Notes under the pieces: generated by a model
What the model was told of the DNA's origin: nothing
The model's input: only the letters and a program-made list of their open reading frames with translations
Databases searched by the model: none
NCBI RefSeq assembly: GCF_009834515.1
Contig: NZ_CP019426.1
Span: forward strand, 3,833,501-3,897,500
Reading direction: 5' to 3'
Length of the DNA: 64,000 nucleotides
Source of the DNA: Pseudomonas sp. R84
GTDB taxonomy: Bacteria > Pseudomonadota > Gammaproteobacteria > Pseudomonadales > Pseudomonadaceae
Position numbers and translations under genes: made by a program
Shown here: positions 26,248-34,006 of the stretch, piece after piece
Numbering within the stretch: the first letter of the stretch is position 1
Layout: every line of letters starts with the position of its first letter

Positions 26248-27990
26248 ATGAAAAGATTCATCCCGAGTCTGCTGGTAGCCGCTGTTAGTTTTGCCTCGAT
26301 GGAAGCCATGGCCACCACCGATCTGGTGCTGCTCAACGGCAAGATTTTCACCGCCGACCGCACGCAACCCAAGGTGCAAGCCCTCGCCGTAGAAAACGGC
26401 AAAGTGCTGAAAGTCGGCACCGACGCACAGATCAAAGCCTTGATCGAACCCGGCACCCAAGTCATCGACCTCAAGGGCAAAGCGCTGATGCCCGGCCTGA
26501 TCGACAGCCATTCCCACGCGATTTTCGGCGGACTGGAAATGGTCTCGGCGAACATGGAAGACGAAGTCGTCGCCCTCGACGAACTGCAAAAGCGTCTGCG
26601 CGACTGGCGTGCAGACGGCAAGGCCAAACACGGCGATGTGCTGAGCATTGCCGGCATGAGTTCGGTTTATTGGGCGCAAGCCGAGGCCTTGGGCGAAACC
26701 TTCAACAGCGGCGAATGGGCCAATGTGCCAGTGGTGTTTATCGGCAGCGACCACCACACCGCATGGGCCAACAACGTCATGCTCAAGCGCGCCGGGATTG
26801 ATGCTACCTTGCTGAAAACCCTGCCCGACGCGGAAAAAGACACCATCGGTAAACTGGCGAGCGGAGAGCCCAACGGCTTTGTGGTCGACGCCGGTTGGGA
26901 TCGAGTCGCCTCGAAAATGCCGGTGCCGAGCCCCGCCGACATGTTGAACGCCGCCAAATCAGCGGTGCGCTACAACAACAGCCTCGGCATCACCGCGTGG
27001 ATGGACCCGGCGGCCAACGCCGCACCGGGCGAAGCAGTATTCGCGCTCAAACCGACCGAGAAAACCGTCGGCGTGCTACCGGCTTATAAAGCGCTGTCGG
27101 AAAGCGGCGACATGAGCGTCCACGTCGCCGCGCTGCTGGTGGCCAACCCGAAAAGTGTGCCCGCCGACCTTGATACGCTGGACAAGGTGCGTCAGCAATT
27201 TCAGGGCATCCCCAACCTGAGCCTGCCCGGCATCAAGATCTTCGCCGATGGCGTGATCGAGTTCCCGGCGCAGAGCGCGGCGATGATCGATCCGTACAGC
27301 AACTCGCACAAACAAGGCGAACTGCTGATCGATCCGCAGCATTTCGGCGAACTGGTCAGCGCCATTGATCAGCGCGGCTGGCTAGTGCATATCCATGCGA
27401 TCGGAGACCGCGCCGTGCGTGAAGCGCTGAACGGCATCGCTCAGGCGCGCAAGGATCGCCAGAGTGGCGTGACCCACTCGATCACCCACCTGCAAATGGT
27501 CAATCCGAAAGAGTTCGCCCGTTTCAAACCGCTCAACGTCATCGCCTCGATGCAACTGCTGTGGGCCAGCGCCGACGACTACACCACCGACATGATCAAG
27601 CCCTACGTCAGCGCCCTCGCCTTTCGCTACCAGTACCCGGCGCATTCGCTGCTCAAACAAGGCGCGACGATTGCCGGCGCCAGTGACTGGCCGGTATCGA
27701 CGCCAAATCCGTTCAACGCCATGGCCCAGGCGATTACTCGGGTCGGCCCGTTGGGTGTGCTCAACGCCGATGAGCGTCTGGACCGCGACACGATGTTCTA
27801 TGCCTATACCGTCAACGCCGCACGGACGATTGGCCTGGAGAAACAGATCGGCTCGCTGACACCGGGCAAACAGGCTGACTTTATCGTCCTCGACCGCGAC
27901 GTGTTCAGCGTCGACAACAAAGCCCTGCATGACACCCAAGTCCTGCAAACCTGGTTCGGCGGCCGTCAGGTCTATACCGCCACCCAATAA
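26248..27990 (+). CDS. Exported amidohydrolase family 3 (YtcJ-like) metallohydrolase
   Basis: Protein of 580 aa. A Sec signal peptide (1-22, PSLLVAAVSFASMEAMA) precedes the amidohydrolase-3 layout: composite beta-sandwich, metal motif LIDSHSHAIFGG, central His residues in VHIHAIGDRAV and SITHLQ, the metal-ligand Asp in GASDWPVSTPNPF, and the closing GSLTPGKQADFIVLDRD. Family members hydrolyse N-acyl, formamide or cyclic amide bonds with one or two metal ions. The signal peptide places it in the periplasm. It is probably regulated by the divergent LysR protein. Substrate unknown. Confidence 0.9.
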   Translation: MKRFIPSLLVAAVSFASMEAMATTDLVLLNGKIFTADRTQPKVQALAVENGKVLKVGTDAQIKALIEPGTQVIDLKGKALMPGLIDSHSHAIFGGLEMVSANMEDEVVALDELQKRLRDWRADGKAKHGDVLSIAGMSSVYWAQAEALGETFNSGEWANVPVVFIGSDHHTAWANNVMLKRAGIDATLLKTLPDAEKDTIGKLASGEPNGFVVDAGWDRVASKMPVPSPADMLNAAKSAVRYNNSLGITAWMDPAANAAPGEAVFALKPTEKTVGVLPAYKALSESGDMSVHVAALLVANPKSVPADLDTLDKVRQQFQGIPNLSLPGIKIFADGVIEFPAQSAAMIDPYSNSHKQGELLIDPQHFGELVSAIDQRGWLVHIHAIGDRAVREALNGIAQARKDRQSGVTHSITHLQMVNPKEFARFKPLNVIASMQLLWASADDYTTDMIKPYVSALAFRYQYPAHSLLKQGATIAGASDWPVSTPNPFNAMAQAITRVGPLGVLNADERLDRDTMFYAYTVNAARTIGLEKQIGSLTPGKQADFIVLDRDVFSVDNKALHDTQVLQTWFGGRQVYTATQ

Positions 27991-28005
27991 CAACACAATC
28001 TTTCC

Positions 28006-28098
28006 TTTGTAGGAGTGAGCCTGCTCGCGATAGCGGTGTGTCAGATAACACATCGACACCTGACACACCGCTATCGCGAGCAGGCTCACTCCTACAAG
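28006..28098. repeat. REP doublet
   Basis: Inverted REP pair, TTGTAGGAGTGAGCCTGCTC and its complement, with the extended inner repeat GCGATAGCGGTGTGTCAG / CTGACACACCGCTATCGC. It lies between the amidohydrolase and porin genes. Confidence 0.9.
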
Positions 28099-28141
28099 GT
28101 TTTCGTACCGCCCAAAAATAATCACAACATCGGGACTTCAC

Positions 28142-28879
28142 ATGAAAGCCTTGCCCCTGTTCGCCCTGAGTTTTTTCAGTCTGCTGCCGTTGAGCAGCCA
28201 AGCGATCCCCTTGAACGATGACTTTGCGCTGGAGGTAGACCTGACCCTCGCCAGCGACTACCGCACCCGGGGCATCTCCCAAACCCAGAATGACCCCGCC
28301 GTACAGGCCGGTCTGACCCTCGCCCACAGCAGCGGTCTGTACCTCGGCGCGTGGAGTTCCAACGTCGATTTCGGCGACGGCCTGAAAACCCGGCAGGAAG
28401 TCGATTACTACGGCGGCTGGTTGTGGCAGGCGACCGAGGAGGTCAGCCTCGATCTGGGCTACATCAAGTATGCCTACCCCAAGGAAAGCCAGTTCAACCA
28501 GAGCGAGGTCTACGGGATTCTCGGGGTTTATGGGGTGAAACTGGCGGCGTATTACTCCAGTGATGCGCCGGGGATCGATAGCAAGCAGAGTTCGCTGTAC
28601 AGCTACATCGGTTATGAAACCGAGTTGCCTTACGACTCGGGGTTGAAATTGCGTTACGGCAATATGGATTTCAAGGATGCGCATTTGTACTCGGCGTCCG
28701 ACAGCGCCGAAGAGTCGTACCGAGAATGGGAAGTCAAACTCACCCATAACCTGGCCGGCGTGGTGTTGGGGTTGAGCTATATCGACACCGACCTGTCGCA
28801 GAGCCAGTGCCTGAGTAACTGGGGCTTCAAAGACGTCTGCACCGCCACCGTTGTCGCCAGCGTCAGCAAATCCTTCTGA
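28142..28879 (+). CDS. TorF-family putative porin
   Basis: Protein of 245 aa with a signal peptide (1-21, LFALSFFSLLPLSSQA). The mature part is the TorF family (TIGR02001) beta-barrel: LEVDLTLASDYRTRGISQTQ, PAVQAGLTLAHSSGLYLGAW and the amphipathic strands through to the terminal aromatic residue (VASVSKSF), the outer-membrane assembly signal. Two cysteines near the C-terminus (CLSN, DVC) could form a disulphide. The family is thought to form small channels; the solute is unknown. REP pairs flank both ends of the gene, so it is probably a single transcription unit. Confidence 0.85.
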   Translation: MKALPLFALSFFSLLPLSSQAIPLNDDFALEVDLTLASDYRTRGISQTQNDPAVQAGLTLAHSSGLYLGAWSSNVDFGDGLKTRQEVDYYGGWLWQATEEVSLDLGYIKYAYPKESQFNQSEVYGILGVYGVKLAAYYSSDAPGIDSKQSSLYSYIGYETELPYDSGLKLRYGNMDFKDAHLYSASDSAEESYREWEVKLTHNLAGVVLGLSYIDTDLSQSQCLSNWGFKDVCTATVVASVSKSF

Positions 28880-28893
28880 CCCACCGAAATCCC

Positions 28894-28983
28894 ACTGTAG
28901 GAGCTGCCGAAGGCTGCGATCTTTTGATTTTGTTTTTTAAAGGCAAGATCAAAAGATCGCAGCCTGCGGCAGCTCCTACAGGA
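28894..28983. repeat. REP pair, GGAGCTGCCGAAGGCTGCGA family
   Basis: Inverted copies of TGTAGGAGCTGCCGAAGGCT and its complement (one mismatch, CCTGCGG) around an AT-rich core GATCTTTTGATTTTGTTTTT. It lies between the porin and eptA. Confidence 0.9.
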
Positions 28984-29090
28984 TTGGCGTTCGGTAGTTG
29001 TTACAGGATGTTTACGAATTTTTTACTAATGTTCTTCTACTGTTACCTGCGCAACAGCGTGGTTTTCATTCATGTAGAGGAATGTTTGAC

Positions 29091-30749
29091 ATGGCTTTGG
29101 GCAACGGACTGCGTTTACCGTCCATCACTCCTACCCGACTGGTGCTGCTGTTTTCCCTGGCGCTGGTGGCGTTGTACAACCTGGCGACCTGGAAGGCGCT
29201 GGGTACGCTGATCACCCTGCAAGGCGCGCACAAAGTGGCATTCTTTGCTTCGTTTGGGCTGTTTTTGTGGGCGGCGATCACGCTGTTGCTGACCCTGGTG
29301 TCGTTCCGCTGGACACTGAAACCGGTGCTCACCGTGGTCGCCCTGCTCTCGGCCTGCGCCGCGTATTTCATGAATGAATACGGCATCACCATCGACACGG
29401 TGATGATCCAGAACGTCTTCGAAACCAACCCCGCCGAAGCCACCGCGCTGTTCAACGGCAAGCTGCTGGCTTACGTGCTGCTGCTCGGCGTGTTGCCGGC
29501 AGTGCTGATCTGGCGCTGGCCGGTGAGTTATCGGCCGTTCTTTCGCGGCTTGCTCAACAAGATTCTGGTGATCATCGCCTGTGTGCTGGTGATCGCCGCG
29601 TCAGTGGGCGCGTTCTATTCGACCTACGCGCCGATCTTTCGCGAAGAAGACAAGCTCACCCACTTCATCAACCCGACCAACTACATCTACGCGATCAGCA
29701 AATACACCAAGCAACGCGTGGGCATCAAAAAGCACTTTGTCGTGCAGGCCATCGGCGAAGACGCGGTGATGAGCGCCAAGGCTGCGAGCCGCGAGAAGAA
29801 ATCGCTGATGGTGTTTGTGGTCGGTGAAACGGCGCGGGCCGATCACTTTTCGCTGAACGGCTATGCGCGCGAGACCAATCCGGAACTGAGCAAACTCGAC
29901 ATCCTCAATTTCACCCAGGTGCACTCCTGCGGCACGTCGACGGCGGTGTCGGTGCCGTGCATGTTCTCGATGTTCCCGCGTAAGGATTACAGCGACAAGA
30001 AAGGCAAAACCTACGAGGGCCTGCTCGACATCCTCCAGCGTGCAGGCGTGCAAGTGCTGTGGCTGGACAACAACAGCGACTGCAAAGGCACCTGCCTGCG
30101 CGTACCGCATCGCGATATTTCGAAGAACCAGCCGGGGCCGTTCTGCGATGGCAACAACTGCCTCGACGAAGCGCTGCTGGCCGATCTGCAAAGCTACATC
30201 GACAGCCTCAAGGGCCACGCGATCATCGTCCTGCATGCGGATGGCAGCCACGGCCCGGAATACTACGAGCGCTACCCGAAAGACAGGGAGCACTTCAAAC
30301 CGATCTGCCACACCAACCAGTTGGGCAGTTGCAGCCGTGATGAACTGGTGAACGTGTACGACAACACGATTCTGTACACCGACCATTTCCTCGCCAAGGT
30401 CATCGAGCTGCTCAAGCGTAATCAGGACTCGCTGGACACCTCGATGGTGTACGTCTCCGATCACGGTGAATCGCTGGGTGAGAACGGCTTGTATCTGCAC
30501 GCTGCGCCGTATGCGCTGGCACCTGAAGCGCAGACCCATGTGCCAATGGTGATGTGGTTCGGCGACGGCACGCTCGCCAGTGAGGGGATTGATCGTGGCT
30601 GCCTGCAAGGCAAGACCGGGCAGGCGGATCTGAGCCACGACAACCTGTTTCATTCGGTGCTGGGGTTGTTTGAGGTGAAGACCTCGTTGTATCAGCCGGG
30701 GCTGGATATTTTTCATGGCTGCCGGCCTTCGATGACAGCTGCGCAATAA
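29091..30749 (+). CDS. eptA: Lipid A phosphoethanolamine transferase, EptA family
   Basis: Protein of 552 aa. Start 29091 has GAGGA nine bases upstream; the in-frame ATG at 29082 sits on the ribosome-binding site. Five N-terminal membrane helices (about 15-170) precede a periplasmic alkaline-phosphatase-fold domain with Glu246 (VFVVGETARADHF) and nucleophile Thr284 (SCGTSTAVSVPCMF), aligned with E246/T285 of MCR-1, plus HADGSHGPEYY and YVSDHGESLGENGLYLHA metal ligands and six or more disulphide-type cysteines. It adds phosphoethanolamine to lipid A in the inner membrane, lowering the negative charge that attracts cationic peptides such as polymyxins. No two-component genes are adjacent. Confidence 0.93.
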   Translation: MALGNGLRLPSITPTRLVLLFSLALVALYNLATWKALGTLITLQGAHKVAFFASFGLFLWAAITLLLTLVSFRWTLKPVLTVVALLSACAAYFMNEYGITIDTVMIQNVFETNPAEATALFNGKLLAYVLLLGVLPAVLIWRWPVSYRPFFRGLLNKILVIIACVLVIAASVGAFYSTYAPIFREEDKLTHFINPTNYIYAISKYTKQRVGIKKHFVVQAIGEDAVMSAKAASREKKSLMVFVVGETARADHFSLNGYARETNPELSKLDILNFTQVHSCGTSTAVSVPCMFSMFPRKDYSDKKGKTYEGLLDILQRAGVQVLWLDNNSDCKGTCLRVPHRDISKNQPGPFCDGNNCLDEALLADLQSYIDSLKGHAIIVLHADGSHGPEYYERYPKDREHFKPICHTNQLGSCSRDELVNVYDNTILYTDHFLAKVIELLKRNQDSLDTSMVYVSDHGESLGENGLYLHAAPYALAPEAQTHVPMVMWFGDGTLASEGIDRGCLQGKTGQADLSHDNLFHSVLGLFEVKTSLYQPGLDIFHGCRPSMTAAQ

Positions 30750-30772
30750 CCCCAGGAACTGCACAAATCCCC

Positions 30773-30866
30773 TTGTAGGAGTGAGCCTGCTCGCGATAGC
30801 GGTGGATCAGCCAACATCATTGTTGAATGACATACCGCTATCGCGAGCAGGCTCACTCCTACAGGG
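30773..30866. repeat. REP doublet
   Basis: Inverted REP pair CCTTGTAGGAGTGAGCCTGC and complement, with GCGATAGCGG / CCGCTATCGC extensions. It lies between convergent eptA and the DUF971 gene. Confidence 0.9.
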
Positions 30867-30878
30867 GGAGGTGGTGGA

Positions 30879-31157
30879 TCAGGGGTTGAGGTTTGCCAGA
30901 TAGGCCCACGGGTAGATGCCGCGCTGGTGACCATCGCTGAACACCAGTTGCACGCCATAGCCCTGCGGGTTGAGTTCAATCAGGCGTATGCGGTCATCGA
31001 CCAGCGGCGTCAGCCCTTTCAGGCGAAACGCGCGGCACTGCGAGCACGGGCACTGGCGGCGCAGTTCGGCGTGGTTGAGCTGTTGCTCGCGGCCGTCCGG
31101 CCAGCTCAATCGTAGCGTCCCTTCGCTCTGCGAATTCGCCACCGACAGCGGGTTCAT
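30879..31157 (-). CDS. DUF971 (GBBH-like N-terminal domain) protein
   Basis: Protein of 92 aa, a stand-alone DUF971 domain: GTLRLSWPDGREQQLNHAEL, a cysteine cluster CPCSQC (Cys36, 38, 41), then IRLIELNPQGYGVQLVFSDGH and GIYPWAYL. The domain is known as the zinc-binding N-terminal part of gamma-butyrobetaine hydroxylase and as a tail on some Mrp/ApbC-type Fe-S carriers, HCF101 among them. It is the last of four overlapping genes (permease, ATPase, HEAT protein, this one) and shares ATGA with the HEAT gene. A role in metal or Fe-S handling for the cluster's flavoprotein/ferredoxin pair is plausible but inferred. Confidence 0.85.
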   Translation of the reverse strand: MNPLSVANSQSEGTLRLSWPDGREQQLNHAELRRQCPCSQCRAFRLKGLTPLVDDRIRLIELNPQGYGVQLVFSDGHQRGIYPWAYLANLNP

Positions 31158-32116
31158 TGCAACTGACTCAAGGCAATGCGCACGGCTTTGCGCACTTCCG
31201 GGTCGCCATCGTCCTGCGCGGCCTGCAACGCGGCCACGGCGCCGCGATCATTCAGTTCGCCCAAGGCCAGCGCGGCTTCTTTGCGCAGGTTGCTGATGCG
31301 ATGGCCGAGGGTTTCAATCAGCGCGTCCAGTGCCGGGGCAAATTGCAAACGGCCGAGACTGCGGGTAGCGCGCAGGCGCACTTGCCAGTAGTCATCGCTC
31401 AGCGCTTCGACCAACGCCGGGCCGGCATCGCGGTGGCCAACTTTGCCCAACGTCGTGGCGGCTTCCTCGCGCACTTGCCAGGCGTTGTCCTGCAAGGCCT
31501 GGCGCAGGGCCGGGAGGACTTCGGCGCTGGAGGCCAGGCCCAAAGCGCCGGTGGCGGCGCGGCGCACTTCGGTGTCGGGGTCAGCGCTGGCCAACCGCGC
31601 CAATGCCGGTAATGCGTCGAGCTGCTTGAGCCAGCCGAGCACGCCCACGGCTTCACGACGAACACTGGCATCGGCATCGTTCAGCGCGGAAAACGCAGCC
31701 GGTGCGGCGTCGGCGAAACGCAATTCGCGCAAGGCGCGGAACGCCGCGATGCGCACGCTGACGTCGGCATGATCGGTCCACGGCAGAATCACCCGCCCCG
31801 CTGCTTGCGTCTTGAGCAGACTCAAGCTCTGCGCAGCAGCGGATTGCACGGTGGGCGACGAGTCGGTCAGCGCCTCGCACAACGCTTGCACGACGTCCTC
31901 ATCTTCCCAAGCCTCCAGCAACCGCGCGGCTTCGGCGCGGACGTCTTCAGCGGGATCCTGGCCGAGGCGATCGACCAGCCAGAGCAAGCCATCGGGCTCC
32001 TCCAGATCTGCCAGATCAATCAGCGCAATACGCCGCACGCCAGCATCTTCAGCAGTCAGGCGCGGTTGCAGATCGAGAATGTCTTGGTTATCGGTCACAG
32101 CAAAAATAGAGGTCAT
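31154..32116 (-). CDS. HEAT-repeat protein of the ABC/AprAB-like cluster
   Basis: Protein of 320 aa built of about nine HEAT/PBS-lyase-type repeats of some 31 residues (for example DVRAEAARLLEAWEDEDVV, SVRREAVGVLGWLKQLDALP, EVRRAATGALGLASSAEVLP, QVREEAATTLGKVGHRDAGP, QVRLRATRSLGRLQFAPALD). There is no signal peptide, so it is cytosolic. Such solenoids are protein-interaction scaffolds; in bilin lyases and Fe-S systems they serve cofactor insertion. ATGA overlaps on both sides (with the ATPase and DUF971 genes) tie its synthesis to the transporter. It is an accessory subunit rather than an enzyme. Confidence 0.88.
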   Translation of the reverse strand: MTSIFAVTDNQDILDLQPRLTAEDAGVRRIALIDLADLEEPDGLLWLVDRLGQDPAEDVRAEAARLLEAWEDEDVVQALCEALTDSSPTVQSAAAQSLSLLKTQAAGRVILPWTDHADVSVRIAAFRALRELRFADAAPAAFSALNDADASVRREAVGVLGWLKQLDALPALARLASADPDTEVRRAATGALGLASSAEVLPALRQALQDNAWQVREEAATTLGKVGHRDAGPALVEALSDDYWQVRLRATRSLGRLQFAPALDALIETLGHRISNLRKEAALALGELNDRGAVAALQAAQDDGDPEVRKAVRIALSQLQ

Positions 32117-32961
32117 AGGGCAAATCGCGGCAAAGGGTTTTCGGGAGGCAGGCCGAGCGGATTGAGACGCGGCAGCGGTCGGTCGTTGTCGTGGCGCAGC
32201 AGGTCGAGGCAGTGGCGTTTGAGCCGGGAGAATTCAGGACTGGTGACCAGTTCGCTGGCGCGTGGCCGGGCGAAATCCAGGCGCAAGTCTTCGATGATTC
32301 GCCCCGGTCGTGCGCTCATCACCAGCAAGCGGTCGGCGAGGAACAGCGCCTCGTCGATGTCGTGGGTGACGAAGACCACGGTGGTGCGGATGCGCGTCCA
32401 GATGTCCAGCAGCAGTTCCTGCATGTTCAAACGGGTAAGCGCATCCAGTGCGCCGAACGGCTCGTCCATCAGCAACAGGCGCGGGCGATTGACCAGCACT
32501 CGGGCGATCTCGACGCGTTGCTGCATGCCGCCGGACAGCTGATCGGGCCAGCGTTCGGCGAAACCTTCGAGGCCGACCAGTTTGAGGATTTCGTCGGCGG
32601 CGCGATGACGTTCGGCCTTGCCGATGCCGCGCATCTTCAGGCCGAACGCAACGTTGTCACGCACCGTGCGCCACGGGAACAGCGTGTGATGCTGGAACAC
32701 CATGCCGCGCTGCGGTGACGGGCCGGACACCGCAGCGCCATCGACTTTCAGACTCCCGGCATGCGCGTTCAGATGCCCGGCCAAGGCGCCGAGCAAGGTC
32801 GATTTACCGCAACCGGACGGGCCAAGAATGCACACGAACTGGCCCGGTTCAATCTGGCAATCGAGTTCCCGTACCGCCTCGAACGCCTCACGCCCAGCGC
32901 CGAGGACGATGGATAACTGGCGGATGTCGATCCGCCCTTCCGGGGTTTGCATCACGCTCAT
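32113..32961 (-). CDS. ABC transporter ATPase, nitrate/sulfonate/taurine type
   Basis: Protein of 282 aa starting MSVMQTPEGRIDIRQLSIVL. Walker A ILGPSGCGKSTLL, Q-loop VFQHHTLFPWRTV, signature DQLSGGMQQRVEIARVL, Walker B LLLMDEPFGALD and H-loop FVTHDIDEAL place it in the NitT/TauT family. The residues beyond about 230 (RPRASELVTSPEFSRLKRHC) are the usual family tail. The start shares one base with the permease stop (TGATG) and the end overlaps the HEAT gene (ATGA). The frame runs on upstream to 33855, but that part is out-of-frame permease sequence. Confidence 0.93.
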   Translation of the reverse strand: MSVMQTPEGRIDIRQLSIVLGAGREAFEAVRELDCQIEPGQFVCILGPSGCGKSTLLGALAGHLNAHAGSLKVDGAAVSGPSPQRGMVFQHHTLFPWRTVRDNVAFGLKMRGIGKAERHRAADEILKLVGLEGFAERWPDQLSGGMQQRVEIARVLVNRPRLLLMDEPFGALDALTRLNMQELLLDIWTRIRTTVVFVTHDIDEALFLADRLLVMSARPGRIIEDLRLDFARPRASELVTSPEFSRLKRHCLDLLRHDNDRPLPRLNPLGLPPENPLPRFAL

Positions 32962-33740
32962 CAGGCTTTTCCTCGCGGTCGATGCCAGGGCGTGAACAAC
33001 CCGCCCAGACGTTTGATCAGCAGACTGCTGCCCATGCCCAGCACGCCGATCAGCAACATGCCGACGACGATGTCGGCGTAGTTCTGGATCGTGTAGGACT
33101 CCCAGGTGTAGTAACCGATGCCGAACTGGCCGGAGATCATTTCCGCCGTGACCAGACAGAACCACGAAGTGCCCATGCCGATTGCCAGGCCGGTGATGAT
33201 GCTTGGCGCTGCGCCGGGCAAGATCACTTCCAGCAGGATCGCGCGGCGCCCTGCCCCGAGGCTTTTCGCTGAGGCGATCAGCCGTGGATCGACACCTTCG
33301 ACACCGTGCACGGTGTTGAGCAGGATCGGGAACAGCGCGCCGGTGAAGGTGATGAAGACCATCGACAGTTCCGAGGACGGGAACATCAGGATCGCCAGTG
33401 GGATCCATGCCACGGCGGGGATTGGGCGCAGGACTTCCAGTGGGGGCAGCAGCAGGTCTTCGGCCCATTTTGAACGGCCGATGGCCAGACCGAGGGCGAT
33501 GCCGATGACTAGCGCAGCGAGGTAGCCGGCGAAGACGCGGCTGAGGCTGGCGGTCAGGTGTTGAAGGAGCTTGCCGGAATCGCCCAGGCCCAATGCTGCC
33601 TCGATAACCGCGACAGGTGTCGGCACGTTGGCGAAGGTGACCAGGCCGAGGTTCCAGTGGTGGCTGGCGGCGAGTTGCCAGAACAGCAGGCAGAGCAGCA
33701 AGGATGTGGCTCTTGATGTCCAGCGGATGGGTGTTTTCAT
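32961..33740 (-). CDS. ABC transporter permease, nitrate/sulfonate/taurine type
   Basis: Protein of 259 aa with about six membrane helices and the SsuC/TauC-type BPD_transp_1 domain; the EAA loop reads DPRLIASAKSLGAGRRAILLEVILPGAAPSI split over two motifs (LIASAKSLGAG and EVILPGAAPSIITGL). Other family marks are EVLRPIPAVAWIPLAIL and ENYADIV-like NYADIVVGMLLIGVLG. ATG 33740 is chosen at MKTPIRWTSR; upstream codons have no transporter features. It is separated from the binding-protein gene by a 250-bp repeat element but is codirectional with it. Confidence 0.92.
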   Translation of the reverse strand: MKTPIRWTSRATSLLLCLLFWQLAASHHWNLGLVTFANVPTPVAVIEAALGLGDSGKLLQHLTASLSRVFAGYLAALVIGIALGLAIGRSKWAEDLLLPPLEVLRPIPAVAWIPLAILMFPSSELSMVFITFTGALFPILLNTVHGVEGVDPRLIASAKSLGAGRRAILLEVILPGAAPSIITGLAIGMGTSWFCLVTAEMISGQFGIGYYTWESYTIQNYADIVVGMLLIGVLGMGSSLLIKRLGGLFTPWHRPRGKA

Positions 33741-33785
33741 CGAGCGGGTTTCCGGTTCTGGATCTGTGTGATGGCTGAGATTTAC

Positions 33786-33993
33786 CCCCCTCACCCCAGC
33801 CCTCTCCCCCCAAGGGGGGCGAGGGGGAAAGGGAGCCGATCTTCATGCCTTTCAAACCTGAGTTCGGCTCAAGAAGGAGCCGATCTTCATGCTTTTCAGA
33901 ACCTGAGTTCGGCTCGGTATTTCAGGTCGGCGTACCTTGCCAAAACACCGCGGTCAGTCCCCTCTCCCTCCGGGAGAGGGCTAGGGTGAGGGG
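33786..33993. repeat. MITE-like element with terminal inverted repeats and inner tandem hairpins
   Basis: A 208-bp element between CCCCTCACCCCAGCCCTCTC and GAGAGGGCTAGGGTGAGGGG. Inside are two direct copies of a roughly 43-bp unit (33833-33875 and 33877-33915), each starting GAGCCGATCTTCATGC and ending GAGTTCGGCTC, so each can fold through GAGCCGA/TCGGCTC. It is inserted between the permease and binding-protein genes. No coding sequence was seen. Confidence 0.65.
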
Positions 33994-34006
33994 CTTTTGA
34001 TCTTCA

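Noticed and set aside
32962..33855. Upstream in-frame extension of the ABC ATPase
   Set aside because: It is out-of-frame permease sequence (Arg/Pro-rich) before a clear start that shares one base with the permease stop.
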